Made by a program: the position numbers and the translations under genes
Assembly (NCBI RefSeq): GCF_002865645.1
Contig: NW_020194619.1
Span: forward strand, 248,001 to 312,000
DNA from: Hyaloscypha bicolor E
Taxonomy: Eukaryota > Ascomycota > Leotiomycetes > Helotiales > Hyaloscyphaceae
Reading direction: 5' to 3'
DNA length: 64,000 bases
Notes under the pieces: model-generated
The model's database searches: none
What the model was told of the DNA's origin: nothing
The model's input: only the letters and a program-made list of their open reading frames with translations
Part shown: positions 45,260-57,025 of the stretch, piece by piece
How the letters are laid out: the number at the start of each line of letters is the position of its first letter
Numbering within the stretch: the first letter of the stretch is position 1

Positions 45260-46043
45260 TCATTTTCTCACATGTGCTGCCCCACTGCCTCCATCACCAC
45301 CCAATACCATAACCCTACTCGCGCTTCCTTTCCCGTCACTCTTCTCTACCCATCTCTCCACCTCTCCATCATGCATCAAGCTTGCATTGTCAAGGAGAGA
45401 CACAACATTGGCACTTTGTAACTGCGCCACTGTATGCCAAGCTTCACCAATGGAAGAGAGAGACGTGCTGGACAGGGAGATGATCGTAAGTACAAGAAGT
45501 ATATGAAAGACTAAGAAGATCGTGACGGTTGCCAAGCCAGTGTGGCGAGTTGGTTGGAGGGCGGCAAGGATCAGGGTCGTCTCGGTACGGGTCATGAGGT
45601 CGAATTGTTGCAGTCTTGAGGAGATTCCTTAGCTGAACCTAAATCAAACGGGCAGGGTGTGTTACCGATTGTAATTGTTGAAAGAGCTCAAAGGGGCAGG
45701 AGTTTGTAATAAAATGTATCTCCGCTAGTAAGATCAAGGAATATAAAATGCCCAATCAAGCAGGCAAAAAAAATAAAAATAGAGATAATCATACCAAGTA
45801 CCAAAGAAATCCCAAGATACCGCAAATAAATAAGCTTCCAACAATGAGTATAATAAAATTCCAGATGCCAATTTTGCTCATCAAAGAAATCTTCCGACGA
45901 CGGGGCAACGAGTGCTCGGAACTTAACGAGTGCTTATTTGCCAAGTTGAGATCACTGTGGTGTGACTCAGGAGGTGGTGGCGATTGAGAGGGTATGGCTC
46001 TGACATGGTTGTGAATTGTTCCAAGATCCGGCTCTGAAATCAT
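45260..46043 (-). pseudogene. Remnant of a fungal multi-membrane-span protein gene
   Basis: An N-terminal piece starts at 46043 (MISEPDLGTIHNHVR) and has a basic stretch, then ISLMSKIGIWNFIILIVGS and FICGILGFLWYL, a membrane segment, followed by GTATGA. A C-terminal-like piece, 45595-45260, contains LQPTRHTGLATVTIFLVF, another membrane segment and SSIGEAWHTVAQLQSANV. In related fungal proteins as I recall them, several hundred residues with more spans lie between such ends. Here only about 200 bp separate them, with stops in all frames. I infer an internally deleted or decayed gene. It may instead be a short two-exon protein. Confidence 0.35.
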
Positions 46044-46458
46044 AGAAACAGAGTCAGAATCGTACTTGTTGCAACCCCTCAACAAATGTTTTCGAGGTGA
46101 TAACTTTTGGACTAAGCAAAATCAATTCGCAATGAAGATGGAAAAGGCAGTGATCATTCATGACGGAAAATGACCGATGTCTGTATACTTTATGCAGACC
46201 ACGGACGAGGTCACTTTGACCGGCCAGATGTTGCCCCAGCATGTGGTCTGGGCGGTATGCATATTCACCGTCGTTCATTCTTCCCAATCCTTCTGTTGGC
46301 GTCTCGGAAACGGCGTTTGTTCTCGAGCGAACATTGGACGTATTGCGCAGTACTAATAATAGATCCCTAAAATATTTGCTGGTAATGAACATGGTGAGAG
46401 ACGCATTCAATCTCTAGAGAGCCACTCTTTGGCTTGAGAAACGCATTCGACCAACATA
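46044..46458. other. Short intergenic region left of the AT-rich element
   Basis: 415 bp of normal composition with no supported gene. Confidence 0.4.
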
Positions 46459-46529
46459 CTGAGGCCATTAGCGGGCTAGCGGACAAATCCGAGAAGCGAA
46501 AAGTGATTTTCTGATTTTCTGATTTTCGC
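46459..46529 (+). repeat. Left terminal inverted repeat of the AT-rich element
   Basis: 71 bp ending in three TGATTTTC-type repeats; five mismatches to the right arm, all within positions 9-16 of the repeat. Confidence 0.85.
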
Positions 46530-49500
46530 GCCCATATCCCCCCACTTCCCCCCCCCCCTACTATATCTTACCAAAAAAAAAAAGTATAGTATATATGCCT
46601 TATTCTCGACTACTCCTAATCCCCCCTTAGCTTATATGGTCCGTAAGGCAAATTCTATAGATTACGAGGTATATCTCTATTTCCCTTATTCTCTATATCC
46701 TCCGTATTACCTATATTACTCGAATTATCTATATCTCCTTTATTTTCTTCTTTTCTAGTATTCTTATCCTCCTCTACTATAACCTTCTTCCCTATTACCT
46801 TCTGACCTTATATCTATCTTTATACTTGCTTTCTATATCTTATAGGCGGTTAAGGCTTTAGTATAAAGGGTTTTATAAATATGAAATAAGGCTTTCCAGA
46901 CTTAGTAGAATTAGTATTAAGTTAATAGAAAGTATAGACTTTACTATTATTATTATATCTATAATTTATATAAGTACTATTAAATTTGCCTTCTATAACT
47001 ATATAGTATTTGAAAGGGCCTCTTAGTCTTTTCTTATTATTATAAATAGTATAAGCTTAAAAGAATTCAGTTCTATAAGTATATATTAAGCTTGCCTTTA
47101 GATTTGCCTTGCCTTTCTTTAATCTCTTTAGCTTTTTATCCTAATATAGCTCTATCTTTCTAATTTTAGCCTTATTATTAATTTGCTTTACTACTTTAGT
47201 AGTATTATTAGATAGTATAAGGAGATTAAAATATTATTATAGAGGAAAAGGAGAAGGTTATATATAAGAAGAAGGTCGAGAAATAAAGGGGTTTATTAGT
47301 TAAATATATTAATAGGAGAGGATATTATAAACTAAGTCTGAATTATTAGAAAGTATATTATAAATATTATCTTTTTACTTATTTATAGCTTTATAGCCTT
47401 TTCTATTACTTTTACTTTTACTAGAGCTATTACCTAAAGCTATATTTAATATATCTTTAATAAAAAAGAGCTTTAATAATAGTATTATATATCGGAATTA
47501 AAGTTGTTTTTAGAAGAAGGTTAAGATTAAGGTTAAGGCTAAGATTAAAGCTAGTATAGCTATATTTTTATTATTTATTTTTGGGATATAAAAATATATA
47601 TTTAATATAATTATTTAAATTCAAATAAATTTATAATAAATAATACCTGAAAATAGAAATATTAGTATTTAATAGCCCTAGATTAAGTATATTTAAATAT
47701 TAAAAAAATTATAATTTTAGGTATTATAGTTATAAAAATAAAGATATAAATATTCTTTCTTTTACTAATTTATAAAAGCTAAGGTATACTAATAATAATT
47801 AAACTATACTTAACTTATATAATTAGCTAATTTATTTTACTAATTATAAATAATTTAAGGTAATTTAAATCTTTTTAAATCTTTATATATAGCTTATTAT
47901 ATAAACTTCTATATTTCTATATTTAGTAATATTATAATTATAATTTTTAGATAAGAAGAATTCCCTTATTCTAGTATATATAATTATATTTATTTCTTAT
48001 TTTTTAAATATATAATTATTAAATTAGAGAAGCTTAAGAATTCTAAGTAATATTTTCTTTTAAGAAATATATATTTTTAATAAATAGTAAAAATAAATAT
48101 AGAATTATATAATAATATAATTACCTTATACTAGTAATTTTATTTTTTATAAAATTATAACTTTATTCTATTTTTGCTCTAAAACCTTTATTTTTCTTTT
48201 ATATTTTTTCGACTTTATTATTAATACTAAGAGCTTCTGTCTTTTACTAATACCTTCTTTATTAATACTTTTATTAATATCTTTATTAATATCTCTATTA
48301 ATACTAAGAGCTAGTATCTAATTATCTTATAATCTTTCTCTTTTCCTCTTTATTTCTTTTTACCTCTTTTTCTTATCTTTTTTCCTTATTTCTCCTTCTT
48401 TAATACTTCTTTTATTAATACTAAGAGCTAGTATCTAATTACCTTATAATCTTTTTCTCTTTCTCCGAATTTTTCCTTTTTTAATACTTCTACTAATAAT
48501 ATTAAAAGCTAGTATCTAACTATTATTTCCGGATTACTTTTATCTAGAACTTCTATACTATAAGTCTTTAACCTATTTGCTTTTTAGAAAGCTAAATTTT
48601 AGATTTCTTTTTTCTTTCTCTAATATTTTCTTCTCTTCTTTTCTAATATCTCTTATACCTTTAGGCCCTTTAGGAATATCTTCTCTCAAACTTCTAAAAA
48701 AAAAGCTAATTCCTATTTAGATTTTTCCGAACTTTAATACCTTCTTCTTTTCTTTAATACTTATAAAAGCTTTTGGGCTATTACTAAATACTCCTATTCT
48801 TTATCTTGAAATATATACTAACTTATTCTTATAAGAAATAGCCCTTCTCTCTCTAATCTCGATTTCTTTAATATATACTTCTTACCTTTAGGCTATTTAG
48901 ATATCTCCCTATTTATTTTTATAAAATATATACTAACTTACTTTTTAGTTTCTCTTATCTTATTTCTCCTTTAATATTACTATATATATATCTAGTTAGT
49001 ACTAGTTCTTATAACCTATAGTTAGGCTTTCTATTTATTAAATATCCGGGTATTTTATTTTACTTTTACTTTATATATTTTATTTTATATATTTTATTTT
49101 CCTTTTATTATAGGTTAGGACTTAAATAGTATTTACCTTAAGTACTTATATTCTCGGGTATATAAGACTTCTATAGATCTTTCGGGATTATAAACTAGCC
49201 TACTTTAGTTTAGGGAAGCTTTCTCGAAAATATTTTAGAAGTTATAGTATTTATTATAATTTTTTCTAAAGATTAATATAATATAAGTATTTCTAGTCTA
49301 TTCTTTCTCTATAAAGCAAATTACTACCCTAAGTCTATATAAAAGTTCTAATTATTCTTTGAATTAAAATATAAGTACTTTTTATTCTTATTAAATTAGG
49401 TATAAAAAATAACAGGTGCCTTTAGACTAGACTATAGTACTAGTTAAGTACTAAGACTTTCTATACCTATCTTATAAACTTATAATTTAAAATATATTAT

Positions 49501-52500
49501 ATTTAATAGAGCTTTTATATCTAATTATTTTATATTATAATAAAATATCTTAGTATTATAATTAGGGAAGTTCTATTTTATAATCTTATCTATTACTTAT
49601 AGATTTTCTAGCTAATAAGTCTTGGCTAATAGCTAAGAAACTTATTAGTTATTTTATCTAAAGCCTCTAGAAGCGGGAAGTTACCTTAATAAAGACTTAG
49701 TATTAAAAATAGGTTTAACTAATTAATCTAAATAAGAAGTTTATAATAGAAGTCTCTATATATAAGTAATTTCATATAATAAACTTAAGTCCCTATTTCT
49801 AGTTATATAAATAAGCTATATAAGAAACTCTTTCTAGCCTATTAGAATAGTTCTTATTCCTAATTATATAAATTATAATATATAATAAACTTAAACTTTT
49901 TTTAAATTATTTTTAGAAGAATTAGTAAGCTTTTCTAAATAAATTTATTAAGGCCTTAGTTTTTAAAAATATTAGTTTAGCCTTCTTATTTTCCTCTTAG
50001 GTAATAGTTTAGCTTTTAGGAATTATATATAAATATTAGAATAAATAAGGAAATATACTATATATACTTTCTAGATAAATTAGAATAGAACCTATAGGAT
50101 TCCTGTAATATTTTTATTAAATCTATAGTACTAGCTAATAAAGATTTTAATAACCTTAATAAGACTTAAATTACAAGTCCGGCCTTTAGATTTCCTATTT
50201 AATTTAAAGATTAAGTAGTCTATAATAAGTTACTTATTATAAAATATATTATATTCTTTTCTTAAAAAGTACCGGATACTAGTAATAGTCCGGAAGCCCT
50301 AAAGCCCTTAAGACTCTTTATAAGTTTCGGGCTTTAGGGCTTTTCTATAGCTAGTTAATTATATAAAATCATATAACTATATAGGTCCGGTATTAATATA
50401 AAGTAATTAGTAACTTTATATATAAATATAGTATAGTTTTTAGTATAGCTAGTCTAATATATTATATATCTATATATAAATACCTATAATTTTATTATTA
50501 TAATATAATATATTCTTAATATAAAAATCCCTTTATAATCCTAGACTTTTAGGAGCTTTCTTTATATTAAAGGCAAAGTATATAATACTATTTAGATATT
50601 AAACTTAAAAGGTAAAGAATTATAAAGGCCCTAATAATTATAAGACTTTATAAACTTAGGTAGATTTAAGTATTATAAAAGTATTAAATTTAGTAATCTG
50701 ACTTTTAAATTATATAAGAACTAATTAAAGAATATTATTTTAAAATATTAATTATAAATTCCAAATATATATATATTTATAAGAAAATAAAATCCAAAAT
50801 AATACTAAGCTAATTATAAAATATAAGAAAAAGTATATTAGATATTAGGTTTATTTTTTCTTAATTACCTTAATCTCGGTAGATATTTATATATAATTTA
50901 TTAGACCTTATATAATAGGTTTACTTAGGAGAAATAAGGTTAATTAGCCTAGAGAGTTTAATAATAATAGTTAGACTTCTATTTGGAGTAATAGATAAAG
51001 TACTAGTAATAGCCCGAATATCTTGGGTTTTATTTATAAAGCTAAAGATATTATATTTATTAATTCTCTATATCTAATAAGAAAAAGAAATAGTATATTT
51101 ATATCTTTAATATACCCGTTATTATAAAGTAATACTTATATAATCTATAAGATTAATTATAGTTCCTTTTACTAAAGGAAAAAATAGTAAAATTAAAGAA
51201 GAATCTAATAGCCTATTACTATTATTATTATTATTACTATTAGGATTAGCTTTAGTAGTACTTTTAGTAGTACTTTCCGTATTATCTTATAGCTTCTAGA
51301 GATTAGTAAGTAAAGAAAAATCCTAGTATATATAAGTTAATTAAACCTAAAAACAAAAAAGAGTTTATAGAAGAAATAAAGAATAGGAGCCAGAATTAAA
51401 AAAGAAAATTATATATATATTTTTATTTATTTACTAGTTTATTAGATTTCTTTTTATTTTTAAAGTCTTATACTTATACTAGTAAGTAATACTTTTCTGG
51501 GCTCTTTAGGCCTCCTTAGTCTATTATTTAATTTCCTTAAATTACTATATTTTCTAAGTATTTTCTAACTTTTTATAAGTAATTTTAAAATAGAGATCTT
51601 TATATAAAGTTTTCTTCTAAATATTTTCTAGCTTTTTATAAGTAATTTCAAGATAAATATCTTTATATAGAATCTTATTCTAGTATAAAATAAGAAAAAT
51701 TATTCAGATATCCTTAGGGCTTAGATATATACTATAATAGGAAAGATTAAAGATAGTTTAGATAGAACCTAATAAGACTATAAGTTCCTAGGCTCTTTTA
51801 CTATTAGAACTAGTATAGAATACTAGTTTATTTATATTATTAATAAATTAATAATAGTAAATAGGTCTACTAATATAGAAAAAGAAGTAAGGAAGTAGTT
51901 ACTAAGAAACTATATTAGAAAGAGTAGAAAAAACTCAATTATTTATTTTAAATTAAAAGCTATCTATTAAAAAATATTTATTAGAATTTATATAGAGAAT
52001 CTAGTAAAAGAAATAAGAGAAAACTTACTATTAACTTCTTTAGAAAATTAGATAATTCTTTATTTAGTTCTCTAATTCTTTATATTATTAAATACTTACT
52101 TATAGAGAACTAGCTATAAAACTATAGTCTATAATTTTATAAGACTAGATCCGGCTATATTTTGATTTATAATACCTTAAAGAGCTCTAGGTAGCCTATT
52201 ACTAGTATAAGGAGCTATAGCCTAAATAGTAGCCTAAGTAACTCTTGTATTTATAGCCCATTAAGCTTATATAGTAGTATAAATACTACTAGAAAAGTAG
52301 TTAGGTCAAATAATATAGCTTATAGTAAAAGGAAATACAGAAAGAAATAGTTATAGGGCTATTAGAATAAGAGAAGCCTGGGGTAAAATAGAACTAGTAC
52401 CTAATAGCTATATAGTAATAGTAATTAGAGAAATAAGTATAGTAAATATTTCTAGAAGAAAAGATATAGGATAAGAATACTAAAAAGAGCTAGAGATCTA

Positions 52501-55226
52501 AAGTATTTCAGATATAAAGAGGGGGGCAGATATAGACGGAATTCTAGAGCTATAAGGTTTAAGTCTACTAGTATTACTATTCTAGATAAGTAAAGTAGCG
52601 GCCTCTATATTATATTTATTATTAGTAGATTAATAGAACTTGTAATATTAGATATTACTATACTAGTATTTGGCTATAGAATATATAGTATTAGGGCAGG
52701 TTTTAAGAAATAGTAGTACTATTTTAAGAAATAAGAATTTAAGGATATAGAATATTTATATAATAAATAAATTTAATAATTCTATTAGTATTATTTTTAA
52801 AAATAAGAAAAGAATTTCGAAAATAATATATTTAATAATAAATAATACTTATCTTAATATATTTAGTTATTCTATAACTGGCTTATTTAATTACCTTATA
52901 TTATTAGGAGTATTACTAATAAAGAGCTATTCCTAAATAAAGTCCTAGATTATTAGGAACTATACGGGTATTTTTCTGGCTTATATATTATTTATATACT
53001 TTATATTTATTAGAATAACTTACTTAAGAATCCTATTTTATATAATAGTAGTATTATATTTACTAGTTAGCTTTTCGGACTCTTCTAATATTAGTAGCTG
53101 CCCTAAAGCTATATATATCCGGACTATATATTAGAGCTAGTAATAAGCTTAAATATATAGTTAGTTACTATTTCTATTAGTATCTCCTATATAAATATTA
53201 GCTATATTTATATTATAAGATATAAGCTTCTAATAATATTACTCTAGTATTTTTCTTAGTAAAAACTTATTAATATTTATATTAGTATATAAGTAAACTA
53301 TTTATATAGAGCTATATAAAGTTATATTACTTATTCTAAACTAAATAATTATTAAGAATTATATTATAAAGCTCTATATTTATAGAGTAATTCTAGTACT
53401 ATATCTCGCCTAAGGGCCTTATATATAGTCTAAATAGCTTGCCGGCTACTATATTAGGTCTAGATCTATTTTTTCTAATCCTATAGATATTCTATAAGTT
53501 TATAAACCTATATATCTCGTTTTAGATCCGCTATATATAAAGTACTAGTAAAGTAATCCGGTCTTATAAGTATTAGTAATTATAATTCCTGGTATAGGCC
53601 AGTTCCTAAAAATAGTTCTATATATACTAATTAGAATTAGTTATATAATTCGGTATTATAATACTAGATCTAATAGCCTTAATAAAAAGTAGTATAATTA
53701 TTAGTATCTAATACTTTTTTCTAATAATAGAAAGAATAAGGGGCAAATATAGGGAAACGGAATTACTTATATATTACCGGTATAACTAGTTCTTCTAAAG
53801 CTCTTATTACTAGGATTTAATCTACTAATTCTCGGTACTTTTCCTAGAAATAAAATAGTTTTCTATATATATAACTAATAGATTAGCTATTTATAAGAAT
53901 ATAAAATATATTTCGGTAATAAGAGAAAGTTTAGAGCCTTAATTAGCCCTAAAGAAATAAGGGTAATAGCCTATTTAAGTATAAATCTGAAAATACTACT
54001 ATATAACTAAATAAGTAATTTAATTAGAGATTCTAATATATATCTAGATAATATTATATAAATAAGTATTAATATAAGTATATATCTTAATCCCAAATAG
54101 TAATAGCTTATTATATTTATTAATTAACTAAATTTAGTCTAGCCCAGATATAATATATTCTTCTTTTTTAGACTATATCTATTATATTTATAATATAATT
54201 ATCTCGGGATTCAGGAGTTATAATATTATATATAAGTTCTTCCTATAAATAATAAAATATATTAGTAAATAAGGCCCTAACTTTCCAAGCTAGGGCAAAA
54301 TAGTAAAGTATAGAAAAACTAACTAGGTTACTAGTAAACCTTATTAATAGAAATATATATATAAATACTACTATCTATAACCTATAATCCGCCTATTATT
54401 TAGCTTACTTTATAGTATTATAAATAGTTACTTGTCTGCCGCTTGCCTATTTATTATAGTTATATAGTAAATAAAACTAAGCTTCTTATATATATAAATA
54501 ACTCTAGTAATTAAAGCTATATAACTATAATTCTTAAGATTCTTAAGTATTTCCTTATTTATATCTCTCAGATAATATAGGATTATAATCTATATATAAA
54601 GGAAAGATATATCTATTATTTAAATATATATTTGGATATTCTATTCTTATAATTACTATTAGATTATATATAGATTAACTAAGATTCTATATAAATCTTT
54701 TAATTTATTTATAATTTCTTCTTAATTAATATTTATATAAGCCTATTTAGTAATAGTTTTATAATATAGTAATAGATTTATTAAAAGTTATAATATTATT
54801 TTAATAGGAATTAAGTTTAAGGTATACTTTATTATTATAATATACTTTTTAGTAATATAAATACTAAAAAACTCGAGTAATATTATTCCTATATAATTTT
54901 ATTAATTAATTACTAAAAAAAAGTAATTAGCCGGCTTCTTAGTTATTTTAATAATTTAATTTTCTTATTTCTAATCTTAGAAATATTAAGGAAGTTATTA
55001 GACCCTATTAATAGTATTATCCTAGAAGGGCTTATAGCCTATAGTTACCTAATTATAGTAATTTGTAATAAATACTTAATTTTATATTATACTATCCGGC
55101 CTAATTTTGGTACGATTTTATATAGTAGTATGGGCTCTTACTTCGTTAATTAGACAAGCAAGCAGCCTTACTATTATTGTATTATCCAAGCCCTTGGGGA
55201 GGAGGGGAGGGGTACGGGGCGCCAGT

Positions 55227-55297
55227 GCGAAAATCAGAAAATCAGAAAATCACTTTTCGCTTCTCGGATTTGTCCGCTAGCTAGCTGTGGGCCTCAG
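55227..55297 (-). repeat. Right terminal inverted repeat of the AT-rich element
   Basis: Inverted partner of 46459-46529. It lies next to a G-rich patch (55195-55220), mirrored on the left by a C-rich patch (46530-46558). Confidence 0.85.
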
Positions 55298-56036
55298 TAC
55301 TGAGAGCAAAATAGAAGTGGAATTTGTCACGAGACACAGCTCGGTGGTAGCACAATTTTCAGAGCCAGGCATTCAAGGAAGTCTCGGCAACTGTTGGTAG
55401 AGCCATGCTCTCCTTGTGCCATACTTAACAGGGAGGTGCTAGTGAACGATAGTCATCGGATTCTCAAGCGTATAATAAGACGATGTTTGAAAGGATCTCC
55501 CCTGGCGCTCTTTCCCATCTCTCCCCACGACGAGTCTATCGTTTCTTTTGTCTGTGGGCAATGTTTTAGTTACTCTATCTTCTATTCGTTTGCGAGAACA
55601 AGCCAGACCACAGAGATTCATGTCACCTTCATACAACTTCTTTGGAGATGAAGCATTAGGATATTCTGAAATTCCATAAACGTGGGCAGGATCAGTTTGC
55701 TGCCCAAGCTCCACCTTCTTTGATATCGAATATCAAAATCCAGCGATTCAGCATTCATCTTTTCTTAGCATTCCATGGCAGCCGAGAAGTATCTTTGGTG
55801 AATCGTCACTGTTTAGACTCGCTTCCCTCCGATTCACCTTCATGTCTAAATTTTTGATGTTCAAGTGAATACGCCTCCATAACAACTACAACTTGGTTGA
55901 TTCTGCTCGTATCACAAAAGTTGTCTTGCTACCACCTTTAACTCGACCACCGTCAACCTGAATAGCAACGCGGATTCTCTTCCCGTAAGACGGACCTCCT
56001 TCTACATCACCTGAGCCACACAAACCCAAACTCAAC
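55298..56036. other. Intergenic region right of the AT-rich element
   Basis: 739 bp, composition back to normal. No gene supported; the short frames on both strands around 55400-55710 are shadows of each other. Confidence 0.45.
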
Positions 56037-56608
56037 ATGTGTCGACCAAACAAACACTCCGGCATAGGGTTCTCCCCCGAGCCCGAGCCCGAACCGTCCA
56101 CCGTACTCCCCTGTCCTGTCACTTCCTCATCCTTCCACCCTCTCTAACCACACTCCAGAACCGAGAACTCGACCCAGCCTCTGCCGAATTCCTCGAAGGC
56201 CAGACCCTCTACCGAAAAATCCGCTCCGAGATCCAAGCCCAAATAACCACCGAAATCGAGTCCTCCTTCCGGGCCTCTATGACCTCCAAGATGAAGGCGG
56301 AGATCCGACGAGGCATGGTGCTGGACGTGCAGGAAGAGGGGCGTAAGCTGTTAGCGAGTCAGAAGAAGAAGTTGATAGAGGGGCTGAGGAAAGAGGTGAG
56401 GAAGGAGATTGAGAAGGAGTTGGGGTTGGAGCCAGAGAGGGAGGAGAGATTGAGGGAGAGGGTTAGGAGGGAGGTCGGGGAGCAGGTAAGGGGAGAGTGG
56501 GAGAGGAGGGTTGAGGATGTAAGGAGGGAGGCGAGATATGAGATGGAGGAGAAAGTTGCGGAGTTGGAGGAGAGGATCGAGGAGTTAGAGGCTAGGGATA
56601 GGAAGTAG
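56037..56608 (+). CDS. Coiled-coil protein, unrecognised
   Basis: Two exons, 56037-56102 and 56159-56608, encode 171 residues. Exon 1 gives MCRPNKHSGIGFSPEPEPEP; the 56-bp intron has CTAAC and CCAG and joins in phase 0. The rest is almost one continuous charged helix (KLIEGLRKEVRKEIEKELG, VREVGEQ-type repeats, VAELEERIEELEARDRK), a strong coiled-coil pattern in Arg/Glu/Lys. No signal peptide. The 3' half is very purine-rich on the plus strand. Function unknown. The start at 56037 depends on the intron; without it translation would stop after about 38 codons. Confidence 0.6.
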
Positions 56609-57025
56609 AGGGTGCTTGGTTGTTTTGGAGTTGTCGTTGGTTTGGTTCTGATCGCTTCATCCACCTGTTCCCGAGGATTTGCATGGGTGAAAATTGACAT
56701 GAAAGCAAGTCAACTTTCTCCAATTTTCGATTGATGCAGATTGATTGCTATGATATAATGAGAGACGAGCGTGCACTCTTACAGTGATGAAGAAGAGAAT
56801 GCTTCTGCAGTAACAAACCACGAAAACCAGAACACAGCCCCTTTGCTTCCGAACACGAGCTAATACATACCAATAAGTAGACCATATCATAAGAACAGGA
56901 GGAACCCCTTTTGCTTCGGAGCTCCAGCTAACGCATAATGTGGAAAACATGGGTAATAAGAACAAGAGGAGCTCAGTTTGCTTCCATGTGTCGGCAAAAC
57001 AAGGAACATGTTCGAAAGTCAATGC
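56609..57025. other. Intergenic region with a short tandem repeat
   Basis: 417 bp between convergent genes. Imperfect ~66-bp units at 56838-56902 and 56904-56970 share CCCCTTT(T)GCTTC, AGCTAA(T/C) and AATAAGAACA(G/A)GAGGA; a partial third starts at 56971. Confidence 0.5.

Larger units (their letters stand above)
46459..55297. mobile_element. RIP-destroyed 8.8-kb DNA transposon bounded by 71-bp inverted repeats
   Basis: Left end 46459-46529 and right end 55227-55297 are inverted copies (66 of 71 positions equal), reading CTGAGGCC, then GCTAGCGGACAAATCCGAG and AAGTGATTTTCTGATTTTC inwards. TA flanks both ends (46457-46458, 55298-55299). Between the arms and short C-rich/G-rich patches, the sequence is extremely AT-rich. 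No open frame of 60 codons was found from 46.4 to 55.4 kb. In three sampled lines (50041-50160, 53401-53460; 180 bases) CpA occurs 0 times and TpG twice, while TpA is abundant and CpG persists. That is the RIP pattern, not CpG decay. The class is unknown; its size is large for Tc1/mariner despite the TA. Confidence 0.8.

Noticed and set aside
46459..55297. AT-rich island as centromere, mitochondrial insert or LTR retrotransposon
   Set aside because: The exact boundaries with inverted, not direct, terminal repeats and TA flanks fit a DNA transposon; residual composition follows RIP and no mitochondrial genes are readable.
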